DNA of 64,000 nucleotides from Miniphocaeibacter halophilus. Its GTDB lineage: Bacteria > Bacillota > Clostridia > Tissierellales > Peptoniphilaceae. The DNA lies in assembly GCF_016458825.1 (NCBI RefSeq), contig NZ_CP066744.1:2229868-2293867 (forward strand), given 5' to 3'. Position numbers and translations under genes: made by a program. Below, in pieces: positions 1-9,835 of this stretch (positions are counted from its first letter, which is position 1; each line of letters begins with the position of its first letter). The notes under the pieces were generated by a model, which saw only the letters and a program-made list of their open reading frames with translations, was not told the origin of the DNA and ran no database searches.

Positions 1-124
1 TAGGTAAAATATCTGGCGATATTGCCCCCCACATCATTCTCTTTTCATTTAATGATATTTGGTAATTATCATTTATTTCCTTACAAAGATTTTTCGCAAT
101 TATTGCGTGTGCTTCTGGAAAAAT
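1..124 (-). CDS. Zinc-dependent phospholipase C-like protein, N-terminal fragment
   Basis: The frame read leftward from about 124 gives a start resembling FPEAHAIIAKNLC, followed by WGAISPDILP, and runs off the window edge. A His near the N-terminus followed about 30 residues later by G-x-I-x-PDI is typical of the zinc-dependent phospholipase C / S1-P1-like family (PF00882). Only about 41 codons are present. No ATG, GTG or TTG lies at the expected start. A GAGGGTG ribosome binding site sits 7 bases before an ATT codon (122-124) and 4 bases before an ATA, so a non-canonical start or a sequence error is needed. The family call rests on this short stretch. Confidence 0.45.
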   Translation of the reverse strand, partial: MFPEAHAIIAKNLCKEINDNYQISLNEKRMMWGAISPDILP

Positions 125-203
125 TATATAACACCCTCTCTTATTGATTTAGCAAAATTTCCTCAAATCACTATTCAAATCTTACCAAAATACTACATAA
201 AAG

Positions 204-653
204 TCAATTGATTTCCTTGCTCATGTATATAGTATAATCATTATATTTCATGTCAGTTGAACGAACAATATTATTTAAAAGTCGTATATAATTATCGCCA
301 TAAATAGTTTGCATATACAATACATCAATAGCAAAAGATGATATTTTATACTCTTCTGCCAATATAAATAATTTATTGAATAAACTTTTAAACAATTCTA
401 TTTCAACTTTATTTTCAATTTTTTCTGGTAAAACAGATAGGAAAACATAATTTTGTTTCAAATTATATCCTGGAATGATTTTTACCTCACCAGTTGGACA
501 ACCATTTAATTTTTGAATGGTTTCAAGAATTCTTTCTCCGGCATTTTCAATTAATTCGTTGCTTTTTTCACCAATTAAAGTATTGTCTGTAAAATACACA
601 ATACTTTCTGCATTAACATCAAAAATATTATCATTTGTAAATCTAATATCCAT
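204..653 (-). CDS. Divergent macro-domain protein
   Basis: 149 residues, about one macro domain (ADP-ribose-binding fold). The block GCPTGEVKIIPGYNL at residues 52-66, followed by a YVF-SVLP strand, matches the macro-domain signature GCPTGEAxxTxGYxLP. The usual NAAN-containing loop after the second strand is replaced here by a segment around YFTDNTL, and the glycine-rich substrate loop is reduced to GEKSNE. Residues normally contacting ADP-ribose are therefore missing, so catalysis is doubtful and binding may be altered. It is transcribed away from sfsA; a GGAA-type ribosome binding site precedes the ATG. Physiological partner unknown. Confidence 0.6.
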   Translation of the reverse strand: MDIRFTNDNIFDVNAESIVYFTDNTLIGEKSNELIENAGERILETIQKLNGCPTGEVKIIPGYNLKQNYVFLSVLPEKIENKVEIELFKSLFNKLFILAEEYKISSFAIDVLYMQTIYGDNYIRLLNNIVRSTDMKYNDYTIYMSKEIN

Positions 654-721
654 AATAAATTCCTTTCTTATGAGTGTTTTAGTATATAATATAATTTGAA
701 TAAAATCAATAAGGAGTAATA

Positions 722-1411
722 ATGTATAACGAAATTATAGAAGGTATTTTTATAAAAAGAGTAAACAGATTCATAGCCGAAGTATTAATTGATAATAAAA
801 TAGAAAAAGTTCATGTAAAAAATACTGGCAGATGTAGGGAACTTTTTATTGAAGGCAAAAAATGCTACTTAGAAAAATCCAATAATTCAAATAGGAAAAC
901 TAAATATTCTCTAATATCCATTTATAAAAATGATTTACTTATAAATATAGATTCCCAAATCCCAAATAAAGTCGTATATGATAGTATAGTAGATAAAAAA
1001 ATTCTATCTGAATTAAATCCTACTAATGTTGTTAGAGAAAAACAATATAAAAATAGTAGATTTGATATTAAATTTCATAGTGAAAGTTTAAAAAAAGATT
1101 TTTATTTAGAGGTTAAAGGTGTTACATTGGAAAATAAGGGTGTTGCTATGTTTCCTGATGCTCCTACAGAAAGAGGCAGTAAACATATTTTGGAATTAAT
1201 AGATGCAAGGAAAAATGGATATGGTGCAATTATTGTTTTTTTAATTCAATTTAGCAATGCTAAATTATTTAAACCAAATAGCCCTATGGATCCAAACTTC
1301 AGTAATAATCTTGAAAATGCTTCTAAGAGTAATGTAAGGATTCTGGCTTATGATTCAATTGTTACAAGGGATAATATTAGGATTAATAAGGAAATTAAGG
1401 TACAAATATAA
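722..1411 (+). CDS. sfsA: SfsA family DNA-binding/nuclease-like protein
   Basis: 229 residues, the normal SfsA length. SfsA was first named for sugar fermentation stimulation and has an OB-fold-like N-terminus and a nuclease-like C-terminal domain. Visible hallmarks are HVKNTGRCREL at residues 31-41, EVKGVTL at 130-136 and FPDAPTERGSKH at 144-155, which form the conserved acidic/lysine cluster of the family. AAGGAG lies a few bases before the ATG. Its TAA stop overlaps the ATG of the next gene by one base (TAATG), so the two are probably cotranscribed and translationally coupled. The true cellular substrate is not established for the family. Confidence 0.9.
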   Translation: MYNEIIEGIFIKRVNRFIAEVLIDNKIEKVHVKNTGRCRELFIEGKKCYLEKSNNSNRKTKYSLISIYKNDLLINIDSQIPNKVVYDSIVDKKILSELNPTNVVREKQYKNSRFDIKFHSESLKKDFYLEVKGVTLENKGVAMFPDAPTERGSKHILELIDARKNGYGAIIVFLIQFSNAKLFKPNSPMDPNFSNNLENASKSNVRILAYDSIVTRDNIRINKEIKVQI

Positions 1412-2619
1412 TGAAAACAATAGCTATAATATCTGAGTATAATCCTCTTCATACAGGACATTTATATCAAATCGCTAAAATAAAAGAAAAATTTCCTCAA
1501 TCTAGAATTCTAGCAATAATGTCTGGTAATTTTGTTCAAAGAGGAGAACCTGCGATTTTTGAAAAATTTTTAAGAACAAAATACGCAATTGAAAACGGTA
1601 TTGATTTAGTAGTGCAACTTCCTACTATTTATTCCCTTCAATCAGCTGAAAATTTCGCACTAGGTGGAGTAAAAATAATAAAGGCGATAAATTGTATAGA
1701 CTATATTTCCTTTGGTGTAGAAAGTGAAAATATTAGTGAATTATATGAAATAGCTAAAACTCAAGTTAATAAGGCTAAAGAATTGTCACTACTAATAGAA
1801 AGATTTATGTTAACGGGTAAAAGCTATGCTGCCTCTTATAAGGATGCAACTATTTCCCTGCTTGATTATAAGGTAGATGAAAATATTTTTTTATCTAACA
1901 ATATTCTAGCTTTAGAATATATTAAATCAATTTTGAAATTAAATCTAAATATTGAGTTGTTACCGGTTCTTCGACAGGGAAATAACTATTTAGAAGAAAA
2001 TTTAACAGATTCGAATTTTAACTCAGCTACTTCCATTAGAAATAATATTCTTAAGGGAAATATAGATGAAGTTTTAAACTTTATCCCATATTTAGCAAAG
2101 TCTGACTTAAAAAATTATCATAGATTTACAAGCTTAGAAGATTATTTTGAATTATTAAAATATAATATTTTAATTACAAAAAAAGATTTTTATAATATTA
2201 CCGGATATGAAGAAGGTTTAGATAATCTCTTTTTCAAAAATATTATTAAATCGAAAAACATGAATGAATTTATTGATTATTCCATTAGTAAAAGATATAA
2301 AAAAGGTAGAATCCAAAGATTTATTCTTAACTATCTTCTAAATATTGAAAAGAAATTTATAGATAATAGTATAAATACCCCTGTTAAATTTATAAAAGTA
2401 CTGGGCTTAAATAATAATGGAAAATCTATTTTGAAATCTATTAAGAAATCATCAAATTTAAATATAGTCACTAAGAACAAAGACTTTATTTTAAATGATA
2501 GTTTAAGCAAGTCTCAGTTTGATTTAGAAATTACATCAACAGATCTTTATAATATAAAAAATCAACTATCTACTAGGGAATTACAAAAAAAAGTATATAT
2601 AAAAGAGGATTATAAATAA
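1411..2619 (+). CDS. tmcAL: tRNA(Met) cytidine acetate ligase
   Basis: 402 residues, full length for TmcAL (formerly DUF795/YlbM), which uses ATP and acetate to form N4-acetylcytidine at the wobble base of elongator tRNA-Met. The nucleotidyltransferase HxGH motif is HTGH at residues 14-17, followed by SGNFVQRGEPAIF at 38-50 and an ATSIR motif further on, all diagnostic. It overlaps the sfsA stop by one base. The last 10 bases overlap the 3' end of the convergent map gene, and the shared segment lies inside a palindrome that probably terminates both transcripts. Confidence 0.92.
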   Translation: MKTIAIISEYNPLHTGHLYQIAKIKEKFPQSRILAIMSGNFVQRGEPAIFEKFLRTKYAIENGIDLVVQLPTIYSLQSAENFALGGVKIIKAINCIDYISFGVESENISELYEIAKTQVNKAKELSLLIERFMLTGKSYAASYKDATISLLDYKVDENIFLSNNILALEYIKSILKLNLNIELLPVLRQGNNYLEENLTDSNFNSATSIRNNILKGNIDEVLNFIPYLAKSDLKNYHRFTSLEDYFELLKYNILITKKDFYNITGYEEGLDNLFFKNIIKSKNMNEFIDYSISKRYKKGRIQRFILNYLLNIEKKFIDNSINTPVKFIKVLGLNNNGKSILKSIKKSSNLNIVTKNKDFILNDSLSKSQFDLEITSTDLYNIKNQLSTRELQKKVYIKEDYK

Positions 2620-2626
2620 TCCTCTT
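2603..2626. terminator. Bidirectional terminator-like palindrome at tmcAL/map 3' ends
   Basis: AAGAGGATTAT (2603-2613) is repeated in inverse as ATAATCCTCTT (2616-2626). The palindrome contains the 10-base overlap of the two convergent genes, so it is both coding and a probable bidirectional terminator. The flanks are A-rich and T-rich but without a perfect U run on the plus side. Confidence 0.55.
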
Positions 2627-3377
2627 CTCCCTTTTGTTTTGTAAGTATAATTGGTCCTTCCGCAGTTATAGCTAGTGTATGTTCATATTGACAAGATAAT
2701 CCTCCATCTATAGTTCTAGCTGTCCAATTATTATCATCGATTACACTCTTCCATTTTCCAGTATTTATCATTGGTTCAATAGTTATAACCATTCCTTCTT
2801 CCAGCCTAATACCCCTACCAGGCTTTCCAAAATGCGGAACCATTGGATCTTCGTGCATATCCTTACCTATTCCATGTCCGGTAAACTCCCTTACAACAGA
2901 ATATCCCTTGCCTTCAGCATGCTCTTGTATTGCATGACCAATATCTCCCAATCTATTGCCGATAATTGCTTTTTCTATACCAATGTAAAGACATTCTTTT
3001 GTCGTTTTCATTAAATCCATTACTTTTTCACTGGCTTCTCCAACATGGTAACTCCACGCTGAATCCCCCATGAATCCATCATATTCTACAACTGTATCAA
3101 CTGTAATTAAATCCCCTGCTTTTAATATATACTCTGTTGGAAATCCATGACAGATTTCATCATTTACAGAAGTACAAGTAGCGTAGGGAAAACCATGGTA
3201 ACCAATTTGAACAGGCTTTCCACCTGATTTTCTTATATGGTTTTCACAAAATTCATTTACTTCAAGTGTAGAAATTCCAGGTTTAATATAATCTCTTAAT
3301 GCTTCATGCATAGTAGCTACAATATTTCCAGCTTTTTTCATTCTTTCAATATCATTTTTACTTTTTATATATATCAT
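2610..3377 (-). CDS. map: Type I methionine aminopeptidase
   Basis: 255 residues, a single catalytic domain with no zinc-finger extension. Removes the N-terminal Met from nascent proteins. The pita-bread fold ligands are all visible: H77 in the ICHGFP motif, D94 (TVDTV), D105 (MGDSAW), H168 (TGHGIG), E201 (TIEP) and E232 (YEHTL). It lies 8 bases downstream of the CNNM/CBS gene on the same strand, so the two are probably one transcript. Confidence 0.95.
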   Translation of the reverse strand: MIYIKSKNDIERMKKAGNIVATMHEALRDYIKPGISTLEVNEFCENHIRKSGGKPVQIGYHGFPYATCTSVNDEICHGFPTEYILKAGDLITVDTVVEYDGFMGDSAWSYHVGEASEKVMDLMKTTKECLYIGIEKAIIGNRLGDIGHAIQEHAEGKGYSVVREFTGHGIGKDMHEDPMVPHFGKPGRGIRLEEGMVITIEPMINTGKWKSVIDDNNWTARTIDGGLSCQYEHTLAITAEGPIILTKQKGEEDYL

Positions 3378-3385
3378 TACTACTC

Positions 3386-4783
3386 CTAATTATTGTCTGT
3401 AAAAAAGCTCCTAGTAATACTAAGAGCTCTCTTTCTTATCTTCTTCGTCTTCTTTTTTTCTTCACCATAGTCTTCTGGAATAACAATATTAACATATTGA
3501 ATTCTTTTATCCTTTACTTCTTCAATTTTGAAACAAATTTCATCTATTGTAAGATTATATGTTTCTCCATCATTAGGAATAAATCCCATATTGAATATTA
3601 ACAATCCACCTAGGGTATCATAGTCTTCTGTATCTTCATCAAATTTAGATCCTATTTTTGAATTTAATTCCTTAATGGAAATAGAACCTTTAGCATGAAA
3701 TGTTAATGGATTTATTATTTTAAAGTCCGGTTCATCATGGTCATATTCATCATCAATATCACCAACTATTTCTTCAATAAGGTCTTCCATTGTTACTATA
3801 CCAGAGAATCCGCCATACTCATCAATTAAAATAGCCATATGCATTTTGCCTTCCTGTAGTTCTAAAAATAAATCATTTATATTTTTTCTTTCAGGAACAA
3901 AATACGGTGGTCTAATTATTTTTCTAATATCTATATTTTCAAAGCCATTTTCAAAAGCTTCTTTTAAAAAATCTTTAATATATAAGATACCAATAATATT
4001 ATCGATATCATCTTCATATACTGGAATTCTACTATATTTTAATTCCATCATTTTGCTAGCATATTCATCTATTTCACTATCAACATTTATCATAAAAACT
4101 TCAGTACGTGCTGTCATAATATCTTCTGCTAGCTTATCATCAAATCCTATGACACTATCGATCATTTCACGTTCTACAGGGTTAATAACCCCTTGCTCTT
4201 GACCTACTTCTACTAAAGATTTTATTTCCTCAAGGGTTACCTTTTCTTCAACCCCCTCAGCTTTTTGTCCTAATAATCTTAAAACACCGTTCGTTGTTAG
4301 TGATAATAACCAAACAAAAGGTTTCATTAACTTAGCTACTAAACTTACTACAGGTATTGCAAATAGAGAAAATTTCAATGAATTTTGTAACGCTATTCGC
4401 TTTGGCACTAATTCACCAAAAACTAGGTTGAAAAAGGCTAATATTATAGTTACTAAAGCAAATGATATTTTCCCACCATAAGGTACTCCAATATCAGATA
4501 AAAACTTTCCTAAATCTCCTGATAGTCCCGTAGCTCCAAATCCTGCTGAGAAGAAACCTGCTAAAGTTATACCTACCTGTATTGTAGATAAAAACCTGGA
4601 CGGTTCTTTTAAAAGGTTTAATAAAGTAGCCGCCTTTCTATTTCCTTCCTCTGCTAAATTTGATATTTTTTTTCTATCTACTGACACCATTGCCATTTCT
4701 GACGCAGCAAAAAAAGCATTTAGTGTAGTTAATAAAACTAAAATAAGTATTTGTATCGAGACCTCGGGTCCAGTATCTTCCAT
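3386..4783 (-). CDS. CNNM/CBS-domain membrane protein (HlyC/CorC family)
   Basis: 465 residues from the chosen start. The open frame extends 18 codons further, but TAGGAGGAAT lies properly spaced before the ATG at 4783, so that start is preferred. N-terminal DUF21/CNNM transmembrane domain (about residues 1-190, 3-4 helices, with the FFAASEMAM segment), then a CBS pair (about 205-330, with ARTEVFMI and SRIPVYEDD) and a C-terminal CorC/HlyC domain (about 355-440). Family members are Mg2+ (or Co2+) exporters or regulators of divalent cation transport. Named haemolysins historically, but no lytic activity should be assumed. Confidence 0.88.
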   Translation of the reverse strand: MEDTGPEVSIQILILVLLTTLNAFFAASEMAMVSVDRKKISNLAEEGNRKAATLLNLLKEPSRFLSTIQVGITLAGFFSAGFGATGLSGDLGKFLSDIGVPYGGKISFALVTIILAFFNLVFGELVPKRIALQNSLKFSLFAIPVVSLVAKLMKPFVWLLSLTTNGVLRLLGQKAEGVEEKVTLEEIKSLVEVGQEQGVINPVEREMIDSVIGFDDKLAEDIMTARTEVFMINVDSEIDEYASKMMELKYSRIPVYEDDIDNIIGILYIKDFLKEAFENGFENIDIRKIIRPPYFVPERKNINDLFLELQEGKMHMAILIDEYGGFSGIVTMEDLIEEIVGDIDDEYDHDEPDFKIINPLTFHAKGSISIKELNSKIGSKFDEDTEDYDTLGGLLIFNMGFIPNDGETYNLTIDEICFKIEEVKDKRIQYVNIVIPEDYGEEKKKTKKIRKRALSITRSFFTDNN

Positions 4784-4860
4784 ATATATAATTCCTCCTA
4801 ATAATTCTAATAAATTGTATATACATAAATATAACACAAAATATAAGTAAAAAAAAGAGT

Positions 4861-6075
4861 TTAAACATTTAATTCTACAATAAATGTATTTCCTATGTCC
4901 TTATAGGGCTCCCAACTTATTTTACCCTTATGATTATCTACTATATTTTTAGCTATTGCAAGTCCTAATCCGTAGCCGCCTTCTGAGTTACGCATACGTG
5001 ATTCAGACTCTCTTACAAAACGTTCAAAAATTTTATCCGCATTTTTTTCATCAATTATATTGCCAATTGAAGAAATTTTAAAAATTATCTTCTTATCATT
5101 TTTGTTTAACTGTATTTCTATTTCATTTCCCGTATCTGAATATTTACAAGCATTATCTACTAAAATTATTAAAAGTCTTTTTAATTGCTGTCTGTCCCCA
5201 CTATAGATGATATCTTCTTCAAAGTTGTCGTATTCAATTGTAAGACCTTTTTCAAAAGCTATTGATTCAAATGTTAGAATTACCTCTTCTACAAGTTCTG
5301 AAAAATTCACTTCTGAATAATGTAAATTGGACTGTTCAACATCACCTTTTGCTAAGTACAGCATCTCTTCAACTAAATCCTTCATTCTCACAGCTTCATC
5401 ATTTGTATTGTTAACCCACTTGGTTTGCTCATCTGTTAAATTATTATATCTTTTTAAAATTTTTAAATTCGCAAGTATAACAGTTAAAGGGGTCTTTAAT
5501 TCATGAGAGGCATCTGCTATGAACTGCCTTTGCATATACCAAGCCTTTTCAACAGGTTCCAATGCCCAGGAAGCCAAGTATTTTGCAATAAAAAATATGA
5601 AAACAAAAGCCGTAATAAATGCTGTTGTAAGCATTTTAGCTATTAAGGTTAAAGTATTAATATCCTCATTTACAACTGTATAGGAAACATAATTGTCAAT
5701 TTTAAAAAATCTTATTTGGTTAATCCCTACTTTAATTGAACCGGCATCCGAATTTTGTTTTTCAATTTTTTCTAAAATTGAAATTGTCATTTTTTCATCT
5801 TGTAATAAGTTAGCATCGGTATTAATAGGTCTATAATAGTTTCCTTCTTTTAAATAAACAAATACATAATTATTTCTTTCAATTCTTTCTTCAAAGGAAT
5901 AATCTACTCCCATGACACTATCCATAGTTGTGTTTTTTAGTCTATTATCTATATCATCATTTAAAAATCTATACATAAAAACATAAAATCCTATTAAAAT
6001 AGCTAATAACACGAAAGAAACTAATGACATGGTTATAATTATAAATTTCCTTTTTAATTTAACCAGCATATTCAA
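4861..6075 (-). CDS. Sensor histidine kinase, OmpR-type partner
   Basis: About 402-404 residues; Met1 and Met3 are both possible starts. A transmembrane helix near 11-34, an extracytoplasmic domain of about 110 residues, a second helix near 146-168, then the HisKA domain with phospho-acceptor H191 in ASHELKTP and a HATPase domain with GLGLAIAKNIV. No clear HAMP domain separates the second helix from the H-box. The start overlaps the 3' end of the upstream response regulator gene by 17 bases, so they form one operon. The signal is unknown. Confidence 0.9.
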   Translation of the reverse strand: MNMLVKLKRKFIIITMSLVSFVLLAILIGFYVFMYRFLNDDIDNRLKNTTMDSVMGVDYSFEERIERNNYVFVYLKEGNYYRPINTDANLLQDEKMTISILEKIEKQNSDAGSIKVGINQIRFFKIDNYVSYTVVNEDINTLTLIAKMLTTAFITAFVFIFFIAKYLASWALEPVEKAWYMQRQFIADASHELKTPLTVILANLKILKRYNNLTDEQTKWVNNTNDEAVRMKDLVEEMLYLAKGDVEQSNLHYSEVNFSELVEEVILTFESIAFEKGLTIEYDNFEEDIIYSGDRQQLKRLLIILVDNACKYSDTGNEIEIQLNKNDKKIIFKISSIGNIIDEKNADKIFERFVRESESRMRNSEGGYGLGLAIAKNIVDNHKGKISWEPYKDIGNTFIVELNV

Positions 6076-6733
6076 GTTTATAACCCAACTTTCTTAAAGT
6101 TACAATACTTACCTTACTTTTTATAAATTTCAACTTCTTTCTTAAAAAAGAAATATAAACTTCAACATTATTATCTTCAGCATCGGAATCATATCCCCAA
6201 ATTTTTGATATTAACTCATCTTTTGTAACAACAATATTAATATTGCTCATTAATAATTTCATTATTTCAAATTCTTTTGCAGTTAAATTAATAGATTTTT
6301 CTGCAGTTGATATATTATAATTGGATAAATCTAATTTTAAATCCTCAAATTCAATATTATTAATATATACTTGTCCTTGTCGTCTTGTAATAGATCTGAT
6401 TCTAGCTAAAAGTTCTTCAATATCAAAAGGTTTGGTCATATAGTCATCTGCCCCATAATCTAAACCTTCAACCTTGTTAGAAATTTCATCCTTTGCCGTT
6501 AACATAAGAATTGGAGTTGAGATTTTTGCCTTTCTTAATTCCTTAAGAATTGTAAAACCATCAATTCCAGGTAGCATTACATCCAATATTATACAATCAT
6601 ATATATCTGATAAACCATAATCCAATCCTTCATCGCCATTATGGACAACATCAACATCATATTTTTCGGACTTTAAAATTTCTGAAATAGCTTCAGATAA
6701 TCTTACTTCATCCTCTACAATTAGTACTCTCAT
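6059..6733 (-). CDS. OmpR/PhoB-family response regulator
   Basis: 224 residues from ATG at 6733. An upstream in-frame GTG falls inside the GAGGTGG ribosome binding site, so the ATG is preferred. Receiver domain with phospho-acceptor Asp in IILDVMLPG (D51) and Lys in MTKPFD, then a winged-helix DNA-binding domain ending YKLEYAG. Partner of the overlapping histidine kinase. No target promoter is evident nearby. Confidence 0.92.
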   Translation of the reverse strand: MRVLIVEDEVRLSEAISEILKSEKYDVDVVHNGDEGLDYGLSDIYDCIILDVMLPGIDGFTILKELRKAKISTPILMLTAKDEISNKVEGLDYGADDYMTKPFDIEELLARIRSITRRQGQVYINNIEFEDLKLDLSNYNISTAEKSINLTAKEFEIMKLLMSNINIVVTKDELISKIWGYDSDAEDNNVEVYISFLRKKLKFIKSKVSIVTLRKLGYKLEYAG

Positions 6734-6782
6734 AAGTCCCACCTCATATACTATAATAGCAGATTATACTTAAATTTACCCT

Positions 6783-6811
6783 AAAAAAAGATGCTAATCG
6801 CTTAGCATCTT
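6783..6811 (-). terminator. Intrinsic terminator of hppA
   Basis: Stem AAGATGCTAA/TTAGCATCTT (6788-6797 with 6802-6811) around a 4-base loop, followed on the minus strand by seven U residues, just after the pyrophosphatase stop codon. Confidence 0.85.
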
Positions 6812-6833
6812 AACATCTTAGTATATTTAAATA

Positions 6834-8843
6834 TTATTTAAATAAAAATCCACCGTATTGGAAAATTAATGGTGCAAATACCAATGAAACTACTGTCATA
6901 AGTTTTATTAAGATATTTAATGAAGGTCCTGAAGTATCTTTAAATGGGTCTCCTACTGTATCACCATTTACTGCTGCTTTATGAGCTTCTGAACCCTTTC
7001 CACCATGGTGTCCTTCTTCAATATACTTTTTAGCATTATCCCATGCACCACCGGCATTTGACATGAATATAGCCATTAAAACACCTGTTACTAATGCTCC
7101 GGCTAGTAATCCACCTAATGATTCAGGTCCTAATAAAAGTCCAATTAATACTGGAACAATTACTGCTAATAAACCAGGAACAATCATTTCTTTTAAAGCT
7201 GCTGAAGTAGATATGTCAACACATTTCTTATAATCAGGTTGAGCTTTTCCTTCCATTATTCCAGGTATTTCTTTAAATTGTCTTCTAACTTCAATAATCA
7301 TATCATTAGCTGCTTTACCTACTGCATCCATAGTTAAGGCTGAGAATAGGAAAGGCAACATTCCACCAATAAACATACCTGCAACTACTGTTGGCTCAGA
7401 AACGTCTATTGAATCTAATTTAACAACTTGATTATATGAAGCAAATAAAGCCAATGCTGTTAAAGCTGCTGATCCTATAGCAAATCCCTTACCTATAGCT
7501 GCTGTTGTATTTCCAACAGAGTCCAATTTATCTGTAATATTTCTAACATCTTCCGGTAAGTTTGCCATTTCAGCAATACCACCAGCATTATCTGAAATAG
7601 GTCCATAAGCATCTACTGCTATTGTCATACCACAAGTTGATAACATTCCTATTGCTGCAATTGCAATACCATATAAGCCTTCAGTAGCATTTGTTGCTCC
7701 ACCTACACCAAGATAGGCTCCTATAATACCAATTGCAATAATGATTATAGGTGCTGCTGTTGACATCATTCCAACTGCTAAACCTGAAATTATATTTGTT
7801 GCTGTTCCAGTTTCAGATTCTTGAGCAATTTTTTGAACAGGTTTTTTATCAGCAGAAGTATAATATTCAGTGAATTGTGAAATTAAAAGTCCTACTACAA
7901 TTCCTATTGCTACTGCTATAAATGGTCTTAAACCATCTAAAATATAGTATGATAATACTGCTGAACCTGCAATTGCTAAGATTGCACTTACAAAAGTACC
8001 CATATTTAAAGATTTTTGTGGGTCCTTATCTCCTCTAACAGAAAGTACTCCTATTATTGAAGCTAAAACTCCCACAGCTGCTACTCCTAAAGAGTAATAA
8101 ATACCTTTGTCACCAAATGCAGCTAATCCTAAAGTAATTCCTGACAAAATAGATCCTACATAGGATTCGAATAAGTCAGCTCCCATACCTGCAACGTCCC
8201 CAACATTATCTCCAACATTATCAGCTATAACTGCCGGGTTTCTTGGATCGTCTTCCGGTATTCCCGCTTCTACTTTACCTACTAAATCCGCTCCTACGTC
8301 AGCTGCTTTGGTGTAAATACCTCCACCAACTCTTGCAAATAACGCTATTGCAGAAGCACCAAAACTAAATCCTGTAACTATATTTGCATCATCAAATATT
8401 AAATATGTAAGTGTTATACCTACAATACCTAAACCAACAACACACATTCCCATTACAGCTCCACCGGAAAATGCTATATTTAAAGCCTTAGCCATACCAC
8501 TTTCCATTGCTGCATTTGTAGTTCTTACATTTGCCTTAGTAGCCGCCTTCATACCTATTAAGCCTGCTAGCATTGATAAAATACCACCAAAAATAAAAGC
8601 TACTGCTGTTTGCCATGTAAGAGCTATTCCTAAAATAATTGCTACAACTACTAAAAACATTATAATTGCTTTGTTTTGTCTTCCTAAGTAAGCCATTGCT
8701 CCTTCTGAAATAAAAGAAGATAATTCTTTCATTCTTTCATTTCCTTCAGGTTCATTATTAATTGAGCTCATTTTTGCAAAAGCAAAAATTAACGCTAATA
8801 TTCCTGAACCTATTGCAATGTACCCAAAAATACTTGGTTCCAT
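6834..8843 (-). CDS. hppA: Membrane-bound ion-pumping pyrophosphatase
   Basis: 669 residues with about 16 hydrophobic helices, normal for M-PPase. Hydrolyses PPi and pumps Na+ and/or H+ across the membrane. The catalytic motifs [11 protein letters not shown] and [17 protein letters not shown] are intact, and C-terminal [11 protein letters not shown] and [17 protein letters not shown] are present. In the motif [10 protein letters not shown] the residue that separates K+-dependent (Ala) from K+-independent (Lys) enzymes is Ala, so this should be K+-dependent, a group that includes the Na+ pumps; the ion itself cannot be decided here. Monocistronic, with its own terminator. Confidence 0.95.
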   Translation of the reverse strand: MEPSIFGYIAIGSGILALIFAFAKMSSINNEPEGNERMKELSSFISEGAMAYLGRQNKAIIMFLVVVAIILGIALTWQTAVAFIFGGILSMLAGLIGMKAATKANVRTTNAAMESGMAKALNIAFSGGAVMGMCVVGLGIVGITLTYLIFDDANIVTGFSFGASAIALFARVGGGIYTKAADVGADLVGKVEAGIPEDDPRNPAVIADNVGDNVGDVAGMGADLFESYVGSILSGITLGLAAFGDKGIYYSLGVAAVGVLASIIGVLSVRGDKDPQKSLNMGTFVSAILAIAGSAVLSYYILDGLRPFIAVAIGIVVGLLISQFTEYYTSADKKPVQKIAQESETGTATNIISGLAVGMMSTAAPIIIIAIGIIGAYLGVGGATNATEGLYGIAIAAIGMLSTCGMTIAVDAYGPISDNAGGIAEMANLPEDVRNITDKLDSVGNTTAAIGKGFAIGSAALTALALFASYNQVVKLDSIDVSEPTVVAGMFIGGMLPFLFSALTMDAVGKAANDMIIEVRRQFKEIPGIMEGKAQPDYKKCVDISTSAALKEMIVPGLLAVIVPVLIGLLLGPESLGGLLAGALVTGVLMAIFMSNAGGAWDNAKKYIEEGHHGGKGSEAHKAAVNGDTVGDPFKDTSGPSLNILIKLMTVVSLVFAPLIFQYGGFLFK

Positions 8844-8934
8844 AAAATCCTCCTTAAATAATAAATTAATAAAAATAAAGCGATTATAAATAATCGCTAA
8901 ATTTACATAAAGTTTTAAAGTCTTATAAATTCAT

Positions 8935-9159
8935 TTAAGATAAAATTGCTAAAGCTAACGCTATTATAAAGAATAAAATTGAACAAACAATTACAATTCT
9001 ATCTATAAGATAATTTTTCGAAGTTTTTCTTCCATATCCTCCTGTATTTGAACTTTCAGTTAAAGAAGCTAAACCATCTGACTTTGAATCTTGGAATAAT
9101 ACACTTACTATAATTACAATACTAACTATACCTAATAGTATTTCAAGAAATTGTTTCAT
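8935..9159 (-). CDS. secG: Protein translocase subunit SecG
   Basis: 74 residues from ATG at 9159; a GTG two codons upstream is part of the GGGAGGTG ribosome binding site. Two hydrophobic helices (about 6-22 and 52-72) separated by a polar segment rich in Ser/Gly with a NTGGYGRKT stretch, matching the SecG topology. Auxiliary subunit of the SecYEG channel that aids protein export. Confidence 0.85.
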   Translation of the reverse strand: MKQFLEILLGIVSIVIIVSVLFQDSKSDGLASLTESSNTGGYGRKTSKNYLIDRIVIVCSILFFIIALALAILS

Positions 9160-9165
9160 GAGCAC

Positions 9166-9835
9166 CTCCCACTACATATCATTCCTTACGATAATATCAT
9201 AATTATGCCCTATTATCAAGTTAACAGACAGCAATTAAATACTTTTTTTATATAAGTATTAGATTATATTTATATAAAATATTAAATCTCTGCCAAATTA
9301 ATAACTGTTACTGACTTTTAAAAAGATTAAAGCCATAGTTTAGGAGTAGTTAATCTTTATTATCATTTTAAAAAGAGGAATAGGATTACTGGAAAAATAT
9401 GTTTAAAATTATATTTCCTCCTACTCTATGTCGTTATAATTACCAGGCTGATTAACATTATCTAATTAAAAATAATATTCTAAATTATTATTTTATATTC
9501 TTGATTTAGAAAAAAACTGAATTTAGGCAGAATAAAAATTTTTATCTAAATATTTTTCCTCAAATTGATGTTTTAAGACCATAAAATATTTACAATATAA
9601 ATTTAAAAAATGGTGAATTTCTTCATGAAATTAGGGTATTTGTAAATTACCCTTTATTGAAATAAAAAATATTTTCCAGAAAGAAGATCCTACATTAACG
9701 GAAACTAAAAAATATCTAGTAATTAGAATTAACAAAAGCTTCTTTCTTTCCAAAAATGTACAAGCTTTTGGAAATATTACTACTATTTGGATTTTAATTT
9801 GTAATTTATTAAAAATAAATACAAAGGAGTGAAAA
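9166..9835. other. 670-bp AT-rich region without a supported gene
   Basis: Between secG and the flavodoxin gene. A 65-codon frame without ATG, GTG or TTG runs 9635-9832 on the plus strand and ends inside the flavodoxin ribosome binding site; its peptide resembles nothing I recognise. A short inverted repeat of AGAAAGAAG type lies near 9678-9750. It may hold a decayed gene or a long 5' leader. Confidence 0.4.

Noticed and set aside
9635-9832. 65-codon open frame ahead of the flavodoxin gene
   Set aside because: No ATG, GTG or TTG start, no ribosome binding site, and no recognisable peptide; it ends in the flavodoxin ribosome binding site.
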